DNA from: Alteraurantiacibacter aquimixticola
Lineage (GTDB): Bacteria > Pseudomonadota > Alphaproteobacteria > Sphingomonadales > Sphingomonadaceae
Direction: 5' to 3'
DNA length: 64,000 nt
Assembly (NCBI RefSeq): GCF_004965515.1
Contig: NZ_SSHH01000004.1
Span: 402,599-466,598 of the forward strand
Position numbers and translations under genes: made by a program. This document shows, in pieces, positions 11,903-21,170 of this stretch. The notes beneath the pieces are model-generated. The model saw nothing but the letters and a program-made list of their open reading frames with translations, did not search any database and had not been told where the DNA came from. Position 1 is the first letter of the stretch, and the number at the start of each line of letters is the position of its first letter.

Positions 11903-14126
11903 AGGGGCTGTCGGCAAAGTCGAAGCGCCCGACCGGCGCTGGCTGTTCACCGTCACGATCCTGACGGGAAGTTTCCTGTTGTTCCTGGTCCAGCCCATGG
12001 TGGCGCGCATGGCGCTGCCGCGTCTGGGTGGTGCTCCCAATGTCTGGAACAGCGCGATGCTGGTCTACCAGGCGCTGCTGCTGGCCGGATATGCCTATGC
12101 CCATGCGATCGGGCGCTTCCCCATCGCACGGCAGGTGGCGATCCATCTTGCCGTGCTTCTGCTTGCCGCCTTCACCCTGCCGATTGCGCTGGCCGATATC
12201 GCGCCTCCGCAGCCGGGGATGGAGGTGTTCTGGGTGCCCTGGCTGTTCCTGCTGACGGTGGGACTGCCCTTCTTCGCCGTCTCTGCGCAGGCGCCGCTGA
12301 TCCAGCGCTGGTATGCGGCGCATCCTGAGGCGGGCAATCCCTATCCGCTCTATGCAGCATCGAATCTCGGCAGTTTTGCCGGGCTGCTTGCCTATCCGCT
12401 GGTGCTGGAGCCGCTGATGGCCACACCGACGCAAAGCGGGCTGTGGGCGGCGGGCTATGGCCTGCTGATCTTCCTCGTTGTCGCCGTAGCCTTGTCGCGC
12501 GCGACATTGGGGGGAACGGCTGTGCAGGCCGAGGCTACGGAGGAGCCGTCCGGCGAGAAGACCGGCTGGCGGCGCATCGCCCTGTGGCTTGCGCTCTCCG
12601 CCGCGCCTTCGGGGCTGATGCTCTCGACCACCACTTTCCTCACCACCGATATCATGGCGATGCCGCTGCTATGGGTGATCCCGCTGGGGCTATACCTGCT
12701 CAGCTTCTCGATCGCCTTTTCGGACAAGCAGGTCATTGCTGGCTTCATCGTCATGATCGCGCCGATCATCCTGCTGGTGGATGGCGCCGTGGCGATGTTC
12801 GCGGCGGGACGTGCGGGCTTCGTCGCCGCGCTCGCTTCCATCGTGCTGCTTTTCGTGGTCGCCGTGGCGCTGCATGCGCGGCTCTATGCGACGCGGCCTT
12901 CGGCGCAGAACCTGACACGCTTCTATCTCGTCATGTCGGCGGGCGGAGCCTTGGGCGGCCTCTTCGCAGCCTTGCTCGCGCCGGTGCTGTTCGACTGGAC
13001 CTGGGAACATCCGCTGCTGATCCTCGCCGCCGCTGCGCTGGTGCCGCTCGACCGTTGGGCGCCGCTGCTGGGTCGCTTTATCGGCGATCCGCGCCGCATG
13101 CGCATGGCGCTTTATGCCGCGCTGTTCCTCGTCTTCATGGGGGCGAGCCTGCTCTACCGGCAGGAGCTGGACGCTGGCTGGCAGGGCGCGCTGCAACTCG
13201 GGGGCTTTGCCGCCATCGTGGTGCTTGCCATGGTGCTGGCCGCGCGGCGCTGGTCATTCGTCGCCGCGACTTTGGCGATCCTGCTGGCGCTGGGCGGACT
13301 GGGCCAGCTCAACACCACGATCAGCGGCGATCGCGAGCGGAGCTATTTCGGCATCTATTCGGCCCGGCAGAACGAGGAGGGCAATATGCTCCTCACCCAC
13401 GGCACCACGCTCCATGGCGTACAACGCACGACAGAGGGGTGGGAGCTGGAGCCGACCACCTATTACGGGCGCGAGGCGGGCATCGGGCTTGCCATGCAGG
13501 CATTGCCAGAGCTGTTCGGAGAGGATGCGCGTGTCGGCATTGTCGGCCTCGGGGTGGGCACGCTCGCCTGCTACCGCCAGCCTGGGCAGGCCTGGACCTT
13601 CTTCGAGATCGATCCGGTGGTGCATGACTATTCGCGCCGCGGCGTCTTTACCTTCATGGATCGATGCGCGCCCGATTCCCCGGTCGTGATCGGCGATGCG
13701 CGGCTGGAGATCGAGCAGATGGCGCCCGCCAGCTTTGACCTGCTGGCGATCGACGCCTTCTCCTCCGACGCGATCCCGCAGCACCTGCTGACGCGCGAGG
13801 CGCTCGGCATCTACTTCCGCGCCCTGTCCGAGGACGGGTTGGTCCTGTTCCACATCTCCAACCGCTTCGTGCAATTGCGCCCGGTGCTGGCGCGACTGGC
13901 GGAGGAGGGCGGCTATGTCGCTGCCGTCCGCCATCATGAGCCGGTGGAGGGCACAGTCGATGCCACCACCGCCTCCATCTGGGTGGCGATGGCGCGCGAT
14001 CCGGAACAGCTGGCCAAGCTGACCGAGCAAGGCGGGTGGGAAGAACTCGGCGATCCCAAGGGCCGCGTCTGGACCGACGACTATGCCTCCATCCTGCCGC
14101 ACCTGATGTGGGGGAGCTTCCTGTGA
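11895..14126 (+). CDS. Polytopic membrane protein fused to spermidine-synthase-like domain
   Basis: A 743-residue fusion. The first 480 residues or so hold about a dozen hydrophobic segments. The C-terminal 240 residues have a Rossmann fold like spermidine synthase: VGIVGLGVGTLACY (nucleotide/SAM loop), FFEIDPVV (acidic ribose-binding residue) and LLAIDAFSSDAIPQHLL (the Asp-Ala-Phe-Ser-Ser-Asp catalytic-type loop). Soluble homologues transfer aminopropyl groups; whether this membrane form does is unknown. The GTG at 11895 overlaps the GNAT stop, and the stop overlaps the carbonic anhydrase start (GTGA). Confidence 0.85.
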
Positions 14127-14695
14127 TCGATTTCCGTTTCCCTGGCGCGACCATCCTGCCTTTCGAAGGCAAGGTGCCGCAGATCCATGAGAGCGCCTTC
14201 ATCGCGCCCGGCGCGCGCATCATCGGCGATGTCACCATCGGGCCCGAGGCAAGCGTCTGGTACAATTGCGTGCTGCGCGGCGACATTCACCGGATCGAGG
14301 TAGGCGCACGCTCCAATGTGCAGGATGGCAGCGTCTTCCATGTCGAAGGTCCGCGCCCCGACACCGATGGCGAGCCGACGATCATCGGTGAGGATTGCGT
14401 GATCGGGCACATGGCCGTGGTCCATGGCGCCGTGCTGGAGGACAGGGCCTTTGTCGGCATGGGCGCTATAGCCATGGATGGCACGCGCATCGCGACAGGC
14501 GGGATGCTGGGGGCGGGCGCTCTGCTCAGCCCCGGCAAGCAGATCGGTCCCGGCGAGATCTGGATCGGCCGCCCGGCCAAGTTCCTGCGCAGGCAGGATG
14601 AGGCGCAGATCGCAAAGATCCGCTTCCAGACCGAACGCTATTGCCAGCTGGCGCAGAAACATCTCGCTGCAATCCGTGGCGCGTCCGAAAGCTGA
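14123..14695 (+). CDS. Gamma carbonic anhydrase family protein
   Basis: A 190-residue left-handed beta-helix protein of the gamma-CA/YrdA/PaaY group. Hexapeptide repeats run through IIGDVTIGPEASVWYNCVLRGD and onward, and candidate zinc histidines are in SVFHV, VIGHM and VVHGAV. It starts at GTG (14123) with GGGGAG 6 nt upstream, sharing GTGA with the previous stop. The family converts CO2 and bicarbonate or serves as an acyl-CoA thioesterase-like scaffold; activity here is unproven. The downstream DUF167 gene starts 20 nt before its stop. Confidence 0.92.
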   Translation: MIDFRFPGATILPFEGKVPQIHESAFIAPGARIIGDVTIGPEASVWYNCVLRGDIHRIEVGARSNVQDGSVFHVEGPRPDTDGEPTIIGEDCVIGHMAVVHGAVLEDRAFVGMGAIAMDGTRIATGGMLGAGALLSPGKQIGPGEIWIGRPAKFLRRQDEAQIAKIRFQTERYCQLAQKHLAAIRGASES

Positions 14696-14954
14696 CCTGC
14701 CCGCCGCCGAGGCGATCCGCGCCTGCGCCGATGGCGAGGGGCGGCTGGCCTTGCGCGTCACGCCCGGCGCGAAGAGCGAGGGTATCTCCATCGAGAAGGG
14801 CCGCGTGCTGGTGAAAGTGCGCGCCAAGCCGCAGGATGGTGCGGCCAACGATGCGGTGCTCGCCTTGCTGGCCAAGGCCCTTGGCACTGCGCCCTCGCGC
14901 CTCCACTTGTTGCGCGGCGCAACTTCGCGGGAAAAGCTCGTTCAGCTCGACTGA
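14676..14954 (+). CDS. DUF167 (YggU) family protein
   Basis: A 92-residue protein matching DUF167: RVTPGAKSEG, then VKVRAKPQDGAANDAVLALLAKALG and a final LRGATSREKLVQLD. The family is small and cytoplasmic with no firmly assigned biochemical role; it is often next to YggT-like or proline-synthesis genes, which are not seen here. I chose the GTG at 14676 because it gives the family-length N-terminus; it lies inside the carbonic anhydrase gene. Its 3' end overlaps the convergent DUF1275 gene by 13 nt. Confidence 0.85.
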   Translation: MARPKADLPAAEAIRACADGEGRLALRVTPGAKSEGISIEKGRVLVKVRAKPQDGAANDAVLALLAKALGTAPSRLHLLRGATSREKLVQLD

Positions 14955-15598
14955 AGATCCGCGCTTTCGACCCGGCGCGCACCCAGCACCAGTATCGCCA
15001 CCCAGGCAACCGCCAGCCACGGCGCCCCGGTGTCGCTTTCGAGAAAGGCGAGTGCGCCCAGCAAACCGCCGAACGAAAGGCTGCCCCACAGGATCATGCT
15101 CGGCACCGCTCCGCGCCTGCCTCTCCCGCTGCCGTCGATCCATCCAGCCAGGCCTTCACCCATGCGGACAAGCGCGCCGGTCATATAGGTGACGCCCAGC
15201 GCGACCTCGCCATTGCGGCGGAACACATTGTTGATGATGCCCATCGCCAGCACCGCGCCGCCGAGGAAGATGGCTGTGCTGCCGAATGTCTGCCCCACCG
15301 CCGCGAGGGCAAGGAAGCTGACGGAGAGTGTAAGGACAGCAGACTTCCTCCGCCGTTCGAACCTTTCGGCGAAAATCGCGCCCAGCATCACGCCGACCAC
15401 GAAACCCGCTAGCAGCAGCAGCGCCACCAGTGCAGCTTTCGAACCGCTCGCCAGTTCCACACCAAGGCGCGTGGTATTGCCGGACATGAAGGAGACGAAA
15501 TAGCGGTCGGCCGAAAGGAAACCAGCCGCATCGACAAAGCCCGCCGCGCCGGCGATGGCATAGGCTAGCAGGCGGTCGGCACGTGCCATGGTGTGCAT
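14942..15598 (-). CDS. YoaK/DUF1275 family membrane protein
   Basis: A 218-residue inner-membrane protein with about six hydrophobic segments. The family signature is AGAAGFVDAAGFL near 17-29, then FVSFMSGNTTRLGVELA. A basic loop FERRRKSAVL sits between TM pairs. DUF1275 proteins resemble transporters, but no substrate is established. It is convergent with DUF167 and 45 nt downstream of the DNA ligase on the same strand, so it may be the last gene of the ligase operon. Confidence 0.88.
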   Translation of the reverse strand: MHTMARADRLLAYAIAGAAGFVDAAGFLSADRYFVSFMSGNTTRLGVELASGSKAALVALLLLAGFVVGVMLGAIFAERFERRRKSAVLTLSVSFLALAAVGQTFGSTAIFLGGAVLAMGIINNVFRRNGEVALGVTYMTGALVRMGEGLAGWIDGSGRGRRGAVPSMILWGSLSFGGLLGALAFLESDTGAPWLAVAWVAILVLGARRVESADLQSS

Positions 15599-15643
15599 GC
15601 AGGAACTCTGCGCGCTGGCGTGGGAAAATTCAATCCTTGGCGG

Positions 15644-17242
15644 TCAGTCGCGGATCAGCGCCCGCAAGGCATCGATCCGGTCCGCCTCATGCACGGGCTT
15701 GTCCCAGCGGATGCGGCTGATGCGGGGGAAGCGCATGGCGAGGCCGGATTTGTGCCGTTTGCTCTCATGCACGCTGTCGAAGGCGACTTCGAAGACGAGG
15801 CTCTTGTCCGTTTCGCGTACCGGGCCGAAGCGGTTGACGGTGTTTTGCCGCACATGGCGGTCGAGCTTCTTCAGCTCTTCGTCGGTAAAGCCCGAATAGG
15901 CCTTGCCTACTGGAAGGAGTTCGGCGCCCTTGTCCGGATCGCCGTCCCAGCAGCCGAAAGTGTAGTCCGAGTAGAAACTCGAGCGTTTCCCGCTGCCGCG
16001 CTGGGCATACATCAGCACGCAATCGACGAGCAGCGGATCGCGCTTCCACTTGTACCAGAGCCCTGTCTTGCGCCCGGCGACATAGGGACTGTCGCGGCGC
16101 TTGAGCATCAGCCCCTCGATCGCATCGTCGCGCGCGCCTTCGCGGATCTGGGCGAGATGGTCGAAATGGTCGGCCTCTACTACCTGGCTCAGGTCGAAAT
16201 GCGTGTCGGGCAAGCGCGCCATCAGCGCTTCGAGCTGCGCGCGCCGCTCGGTCCAGCGCAATGCGCGCAAGTCCTCGCCATCGAGCATCAGCACGTCGTA
16301 GAGGCGGACGAAGGCGGGGGCTTCGGCGAGCATCTTTTTCGACACCGTCTTGCGCCCCAACCGTTGCTGAAGTGCATTGAAGCTGGCCGCCCCGCCAGCC
16401 TCGCCGCCTTGCACATCGCCGCGCACCAGCAATTCGCCGTCGAGCACCACGGGAATGTCGAGCGCGTCGATCATCTCGGGGAAGGTCGCGGAGATATCGT
16501 CGCCCGAGCGGCTATAGGCGCGCGTCTCGCCGCCGACATGGGCGAGCTGCACGCGGATGCCGTCCCATTTCCACTCTGCGACATAGTCTGCAAGGTCGAC
16601 CACCGTCTCCTCCAGCGGGTGGGCGAGCATGAAGGGGCGGAACAGCGGCATGTTCGCCGTATCGGGCGGGTCCGCGCCATCGGCGGCCCAGGCGAACAGC
16701 TCGGCATAGGGTGGGGTGAGCGCGTGCCAATATTCCTCGACCTCATCCACCGGCACGTCGAAAGCCTGCGCGAAGGCGGTCTTGGCGAGGCGCGCGGAGA
16801 CGCCCACGCGCATTCCGCCCGTCGCCAGTTTGATCAGCGCATAGCGGCCCGAGGCATCGAGCGGGTCGAGCAGCCTGGGAAGCTCGCTCATCGCCGAATT
16901 GCGGGTGATTGCTGAGAGGCGCTGCACCGCCTCGTCCAGGCTCGGCGAGGGCGCGTCGCCGGCCTGCGGGTTGTCCGGCCAGAGCAGGCTGGCCGTCTCT
17001 GCCGTATCGCCCACGAAATCGCGACTGAGCGACCACAGCACCGGATCGACCCGCTCCTTCATCAAATTGCGAATGGTCGAGCTCTTCACCGCCGGGAAGT
17101 CGAGCCCGTCGGTCAGCGCGGCCATGGCCCAGCCGCGATCGGGATCGGGCGTTTCGCGCAGATAGTCGGCGATCAGCTGCAGCTTGGCATTGCGGCTGGA
17201 GGTGTAGACGAGCGCGTCGATCAGGGCAGCGAAGCTCTGCAT
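15644..17242 (-). CDS. ATP-dependent DNA ligase (ligase-associated damage-response type)
   Basis: A 532-residue ligase. The N-terminal helical DNA-binding domain (about 1-190) is followed by the nucleotidyltransferase domain with catalytic lysine in the motif EWKWDGIR near residue 225, motif III VVLDGELLVRG near 272, and motif V LMLKRRDSPYV and WYKWKRD near 410-430, then an OB fold. It looks complete. The ATG at 17242 shares one base with the exonuclease stop (TGATG), so the two are coupled. The pair matches a known bacterial set of ligase and MBL-fold exonuclease, often joined by a DEXH helicase and a phosphoesterase that are not adjacent here. Confidence 0.93.
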   Translation of the reverse strand: MQSFAALIDALVYTSSRNAKLQLIADYLRETPDPDRGWAMAALTDGLDFPAVKSSTIRNLMKERVDPVLWSLSRDFVGDTAETASLLWPDNPQAGDAPSPSLDEAVQRLSAITRNSAMSELPRLLDPLDASGRYALIKLATGGMRVGVSARLAKTAFAQAFDVPVDEVEEYWHALTPPYAELFAWAADGADPPDTANMPLFRPFMLAHPLEETVVDLADYVAEWKWDGIRVQLAHVGGETRAYSRSGDDISATFPEMIDALDIPVVLDGELLVRGDVQGGEAGGAASFNALQQRLGRKTVSKKMLAEAPAFVRLYDVLMLDGEDLRALRWTERRAQLEALMARLPDTHFDLSQVVEADHFDHLAQIREGARDDAIEGLMLKRRDSPYVAGRKTGLWYKWKRDPLLVDCVLMYAQRGSGKRSSFYSDYTFGCWDGDPDKGAELLPVGKAYSGFTDEELKKLDRHVRQNTVNRFGPVRETDKSLVFEVAFDSVHESKRHKSGLAMRFPRISRIRWDKPVHEADRIDALRALIRD

Positions 17243-18246
17243 CAATCGTCCTCATCCTCGCGCCCGACCATGGCGAGCGCGCGGGCGCGGCGCTGGGTCA
17301 GCTGGTGCCAGCGCAGCAGCGCTTCCTCGCGGCCATGGGTGATCCATGTTTCGTGCGGGTCGACTTCCTCCACCGTGCGGGTGAGCTCGTCCCAGTCGGC
17401 ATGATCGGAGATGACGAGGGGAAGCTCGACATTGCGCTGCCGCGCGCGCTGGCGCACGCGCATCCATCCGCTCGCCATCGCGGTGATCGGTTCGGGCAGG
17501 CGGCGGCTCCAGCGGTCGTTGAGCGCGGAAGGCGGGCAGACGACGATGCTCCCGCGCATCTCCTCCTTGGTGTGATCCGCCACCAGCCGCAACTCGCCCA
17601 GGTCGACGCCGAACTCCTCATAGAGGCGGCACATCTTCTCCATTGCGCCGTGAAGGTAGATTGGATCCGTGTGCCCCGCTGCACGCAATTCGGCGATCAC
17701 GCGCTGCGCCTTGCCCAGCGCATAGGCGCCGACGAGCACGCAGCGCTCCGGATTGTCAGAGAGGCGCTTCAGGAGCTTTGCCATCTCCTCCCCGATCGGC
17801 GGATGGGTGAAGAGGGGGAGGCCGAATGTCGCCTCGGTAATGAAGATATCGCAGGGTGTGACTTCGAAAGGCGGGCAGGTCGGATCGGGGCGGCGCTTGT
17901 AGTCGCCGGTGATCACCACGCGCTCGCCCGCATGCTCGAGCAGGATCTGCGCGCTGCCCAGCACGTGGCCCGCGGGGATGAAGGTCGCATCGACGCCGCC
18001 TGCCAGCCTGATCGTCTCGCCATATTCTACCGGCTGCGCGCCCTCCGCTGTCGCATAGCGCAGCTTCATGATCGCCAGCGTCTCGGGTGTCGCCACCGTC
18101 GCGCCATGCCCGCCGCGCGCATGGTCGGCATGGCCATGCGTCACCAGCGCCCGGTCGACCGGTTTGGAAGGGTCAATCCACACATCGGCGGGCACGACGT
18201 GAATGCCGTGCGGTTCCGGCCGGATCCAGGAGAAGTCGCCGCTCAT
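17242..18246 (-). CDS. Ligase-associated DNA damage response exonuclease (MBL/SNM1-like)
   Basis: A 334-residue metallo-beta-lactamase-fold nuclease of the SNM1/Artemis-like type. The metal motif HGHADHARGG is at residues 37-46, followed by FIPAGHVLGSAQ, the metal Asp in ITGDYKRR, and later ISDHADWDEL. Homologues resect or trim DNA ends before ligation. It directly precedes the ligase with a one-base overlap, and a terminator-like hairpin separates it from upstream clpA. Start ATG at 18246. Confidence 0.93.
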   Translation of the reverse strand: MSGDFSWIRPEPHGIHVVPADVWIDPSKPVDRALVTHGHADHARGGHGATVATPETLAIMKLRYATAEGAQPVEYGETIRLAGGVDATFIPAGHVLGSAQILLEHAGERVVITGDYKRRPDPTCPPFEVTPCDIFITEATFGLPLFTHPPIGEEMAKLLKRLSDNPERCVLVGAYALGKAQRVIAELRAAGHTDPIYLHGAMEKMCRLYEEFGVDLGELRLVADHTKEEMRGSIVVCPPSALNDRWSRRLPEPITAMASGWMRVRQRARQRNVELPLVISDHADWDELTRTVEEVDPHETWITHGREEALLRWHQLTQRRARALAMVGREDEDD

Positions 18247-18261
18247 GCCAGCTTAAATGGA

Positions 18262-18293
18262 AAGGGCGGCGTGGAAGTTCCAGCGCCGCCCTT
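18262..18293 (-). terminator. Terminator-like hairpin after clpA
   Basis: AAGGGCGGCG (18262-18271) pairs with CGCCGCCCTT (18284-18293). On the minus strand it is followed by TCCATTT, so the U-tract is weak. It lies between the clpA stop and the exonuclease start and probably ends the clpA transcript at least partly. Confidence 0.6.
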
Positions 18294-18320
18294 GGTCCGT
18301 ATCGATTGAAGCGGGGAAGC

Positions 18321-20696
18321 TCAGTCCTCGCCCTTATCCTCGCCAGCCTCCTCGGAGGCCGGAGTCTCGGGCTTGGGATCGGGCTTCTTCGCCGCCTTCT
18401 TGCGCTTCGGCTTGGCCGCCTTGGGCGGTGCCGGGGTGAGTTCGAAGGCGAGCTTGTCCTCCTTCACGCTCACATGCACCTCGCCGCCCTGCGCCAGCTT
18501 GCCGAACAGCAGCTCCTCGGCGAGCGGCTGCTTGACCTTTTCCTGGATCAGGCGCGCCATCGGGCGGGCGCCCATCAGCTTGTCGTAGCCGCGCGTGGCC
18601 AGCCATTCGCGCGCATCGCCATCGAACTGGATATGCACGTTCTGCTCGGCCAGCTGCAGTTCCAGCTGCAGGATGAACTTGTCGACCACGCGGCTGACGG
18701 TTTCCTGGCCCAGGTAATCGAAGGGCACGATGGCATCGAGACGGTTGCGGAATTCCGGGGTGAACATCTTCTTCACCGCTTCGGCCTGCGCTTCCGTCTT
18801 GGTGCCGGCACCAAAGCCGATACCCTGCTTGGAGGCATCCGACGCACCGGCATTGGTGGTCATGATGAGCACCACATTGCGGAAATCGACCGTCTTGCCG
18901 TGATGGTCGGTCAGGCGGCCATTATCCATCACCTGCAGCAGGATGTTGAACAGGTCGGGATGCGCCTTCTCGATCTCGTCGAGCAGCAGCACGCAATGGG
19001 GGTGCTGGTCGATGGCATCGGTGAGCAATCCGCCCTGGTCGTAGCCGACATAGCCCGGAGGCGCGCCGATCAGGCGGGAGACGCTGTGACGCTCCATGTA
19101 TTCGGACATGTCGAAGCGCTTGAGCTCGATCCCCATGATGCTGGCGAGCTGGCGCGCAACCTCGGTCTTGCCGACGCCGGTGGGGCCGGAGAACAGGAAG
19201 CTGCCGATCGGCTTGTCCGCATCGCGCAGGCCTGCACGGCTCAGCTTCATCGCGGTCGAGAGCTTCTCGATCGCATTGTCCTGCCCATAGACGACGCGCT
19301 TCAGGTCCTTCTGTAAATTGGCGAGCGCCGCCTTGTCATCCTTCGACACCGATTTCGGAGGGATGCGCGCCATGGTGGCGATCACCTTCTCGATATCCTT
19401 GGCCGTGATGGTCTTCTTGCGGCGGCTGGGCGGAACCAGCATCTGCATCGCGCCGACCTCGTCGATCACGTCGATCGCCTTGTCGGGCAGCTTGCGGTCA
19501 TTGATGTAGCGCGCGCTCATTTCCACCGCCGTCTTGATGGAATCTGGCGTGTAGCGGACCTTGTGGTGCTCCTCGAAAGCGCTGCGCAAGCCCTTGAGGA
19601 TCTTGATTGTATCCTCAACCGTCGGCTCGTTCACGTCGATCTTCTGGAACCGGCGCAGCAGGGCGCGGTCCTTCTCGAAATGGTTGCGGAATTCCTTGTA
19701 GGTGGTCGAACCGATGCATCGGATCGCCCCCGAAGACAGGGCGGGCTTCAGCAGGTTGGAGGCATCCATCGCCCCGCCGCTGGTCGCGCCTGCGCCGATC
19801 ACCGTGTGAATTTCATCAATGAAAAGAATGGCTTCCGGCATCTTTTCAAGTTCGTTGACGACCTGCTTCAGCCGTTCCTCGAAATCGCCGCGATAGCGCG
19901 TGCCGGCCAGCAGCGCGCCCATGTCGAGCGAGTAGATCACTGCATCCTCGAGCACTTCGGGCACGTCGCCTTCCACGATCTTGCGCGCCAGGCCCTCGGC
20001 AATCGCCGTCTTGCCCACGCCGGGATCGCCGACATAGAGCGGGTTGTTCTTCGACCGGCGGCAGAGGATCTGCACCGTACGGTCCACTTCCGCCCCGCGG
20101 CCGATCAGCGGATCGACCTTCCCGTCCAGCGCCTTCTGGTTGAGGTTGACGCAGAACTGGTCGAGCGCGGAATCCTTCTTGTTCTTGTCGGGCTTGTCCT
20201 CGGCCTTCGCCTCGCTCTCCTCGCTCCCGGTCGGCGGGCGGCTTTCGATCTGGCGGCCGCCCTTGCCGATGCCGTGCGAAATGAAGCTGACCGCGTCCAG
20301 CCGGCTCATATCCTGCTGCTGCAGGAAGTAGACGGCGTAGCTGTCCCGCTCGGAGAAGAGCGCGACCAGCACATTGGCGCCGGTGACGGTATCCTTGCCC
20401 GAGCTCTGCACATGCAGGATCGCGCGCTGGATCACCCGCTGGAAACCGGCGGTCGGCTGCGGATCGGCATCGTCCTCGGTCTTCAAGGACTGGTATTCCT
20501 GGTCGAGATACTGGCGTACCACATTGCCAAGCTCGGCAAGGTCCACGCCGCAGGCGGTCATCACCTCGGCGGCGTCCTCGTCATCCACGAGCGCCAGCAG
20601 CAGATGTTCGAGCGTGGCATATTCATGGCTGCGATCGGTCGCATGCTGGAGCGCGTTGTGGAGCGTCTTTTCAAGATTTTGCGCGAAACTTGGCAT
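18321..20696 (-). CDS. clpA: ATP-dependent Clp protease ATP-binding subunit ClpA
   Basis: A 791-residue AAA+ unfoldase that feeds substrates to ClpP. Clp N-repeats cover residues 1-150 (MPSFAQNLEKTLHNALQHA at the start). The first AAA module has GDPGVGKTA and the second GPTGVGKTE, with sensor and arginine-finger blocks intact, and an IGF loop (QGIGFGAG near 636) fits ClpP docking. The C-terminus carries an extra Lys/Pro/Glu-rich tail of about 35 residues. clpS, which usually neighbours clpA, is not beside it here. The upstream 188 nt separate it from DUF1192 on the same strand. Confidence 0.97.
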   Translation of the reverse strand: MPSFAQNLEKTLHNALQHATDRSHEYATLEHLLLALVDDEDAAEVMTACGVDLAELGNVVRQYLDQEYQSLKTEDDADPQPTAGFQRVIQRAILHVQSSGKDTVTGANVLVALFSERDSYAVYFLQQQDMSRLDAVSFISHGIGKGGRQIESRPPTGSEESEAKAEDKPDKNKKDSALDQFCVNLNQKALDGKVDPLIGRGAEVDRTVQILCRRSKNNPLYVGDPGVGKTAIAEGLARKIVEGDVPEVLEDAVIYSLDMGALLAGTRYRGDFEERLKQVVNELEKMPEAILFIDEIHTVIGAGATSGGAMDASNLLKPALSSGAIRCIGSTTYKEFRNHFEKDRALLRRFQKIDVNEPTVEDTIKILKGLRSAFEEHHKVRYTPDSIKTAVEMSARYINDRKLPDKAIDVIDEVGAMQMLVPPSRRKKTITAKDIEKVIATMARIPPKSVSKDDKAALANLQKDLKRVVYGQDNAIEKLSTAMKLSRAGLRDADKPIGSFLFSGPTGVGKTEVARQLASIMGIELKRFDMSEYMERHSVSRLIGAPPGYVGYDQGGLLTDAIDQHPHCVLLLDEIEKAHPDLFNILLQVMDNGRLTDHHGKTVDFRNVVLIMTTNAGASDASKQGIGFGAGTKTEAQAEAVKKMFTPEFRNRLDAIVPFDYLGQETVSRVVDKFILQLELQLAEQNVHIQFDGDAREWLATRGYDKLMGARPMARLIQEKVKQPLAEELLFGKLAQGGEVHVSVKEDKLAFELTPAPPKAAKPKRKKAAKKPDPKPETPASEEAGEDKGED

Positions 20697-20884
20697 AAAA
20701 TCCTATCCGTTGCGGTGAGTGTACGACCCAAATTGTTGCGATTGTGCGAACGCCGCTCTCACCCTGCGCGGCACGGCCGTTGTGACAGATGCTGGCCGGT
20801 TTGCGCCCGGCTCTCGTCGTGATGTGTGACATATGGTGCGCCAAAGCGCGATTGCGAGGGTCAGAGGCGGCCTCGCCCGGGCCA

Positions 20885-21088
20885 TCAGTCCGATTCTCGC
20901 GGTTTGAACAGCGTGTCGGCCAGCTTGCGATGGTCCGCCGCCTTGGCGTGATGCGCCTTTACCCGGGCGATTTCCGCTTCGAGCATGTCAATGCGGGCCA
21001 GCAGCTCGTCCTGCGAATAGCTGTCGAGCTGTTCCCGGGCCAGCTGGCCGGCAGCGTCACCACGCTTGCGAGGAAGGTCATCTTCCAT
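20885..21088 (-). CDS. DUF1192 family small protein
   Basis: A 67-residue protein with the central helix SQDELLARIDMLEAEIARVKAH, matching the short alphaproteobacterial DUF1192 family. It looks like a soluble, dimer-forming coiled coil. No function is established. It is divergent from the quinone oxidoreductase gene (83 nt between starts) and upstream of clpA on the same strand. Confidence 0.85.
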   Translation of the reverse strand: MEDDLPRKRGDAAGQLAREQLDSYSQDELLARIDMLEAEIARVKAHHAKAADHRKLADTLFKPRESD

Positions 21089-21170
21089 TGCCGTGGAGCA
21101 TCGCCAGTCACCCGCTTGCTGTCAATGGGTGCCGACTCTAAGGACTGTGGAGGAGCTTGGGGGCACAGTA

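Noticed and set aside
12443-13627. Second plus-strand frame within the membrane/spermidine-synthase gene
   Set aside because: Composition is Arg/Ala/Gly-rich and no motif is visible; it overlaps a gene with clear TM segments and Rossmann motifs.
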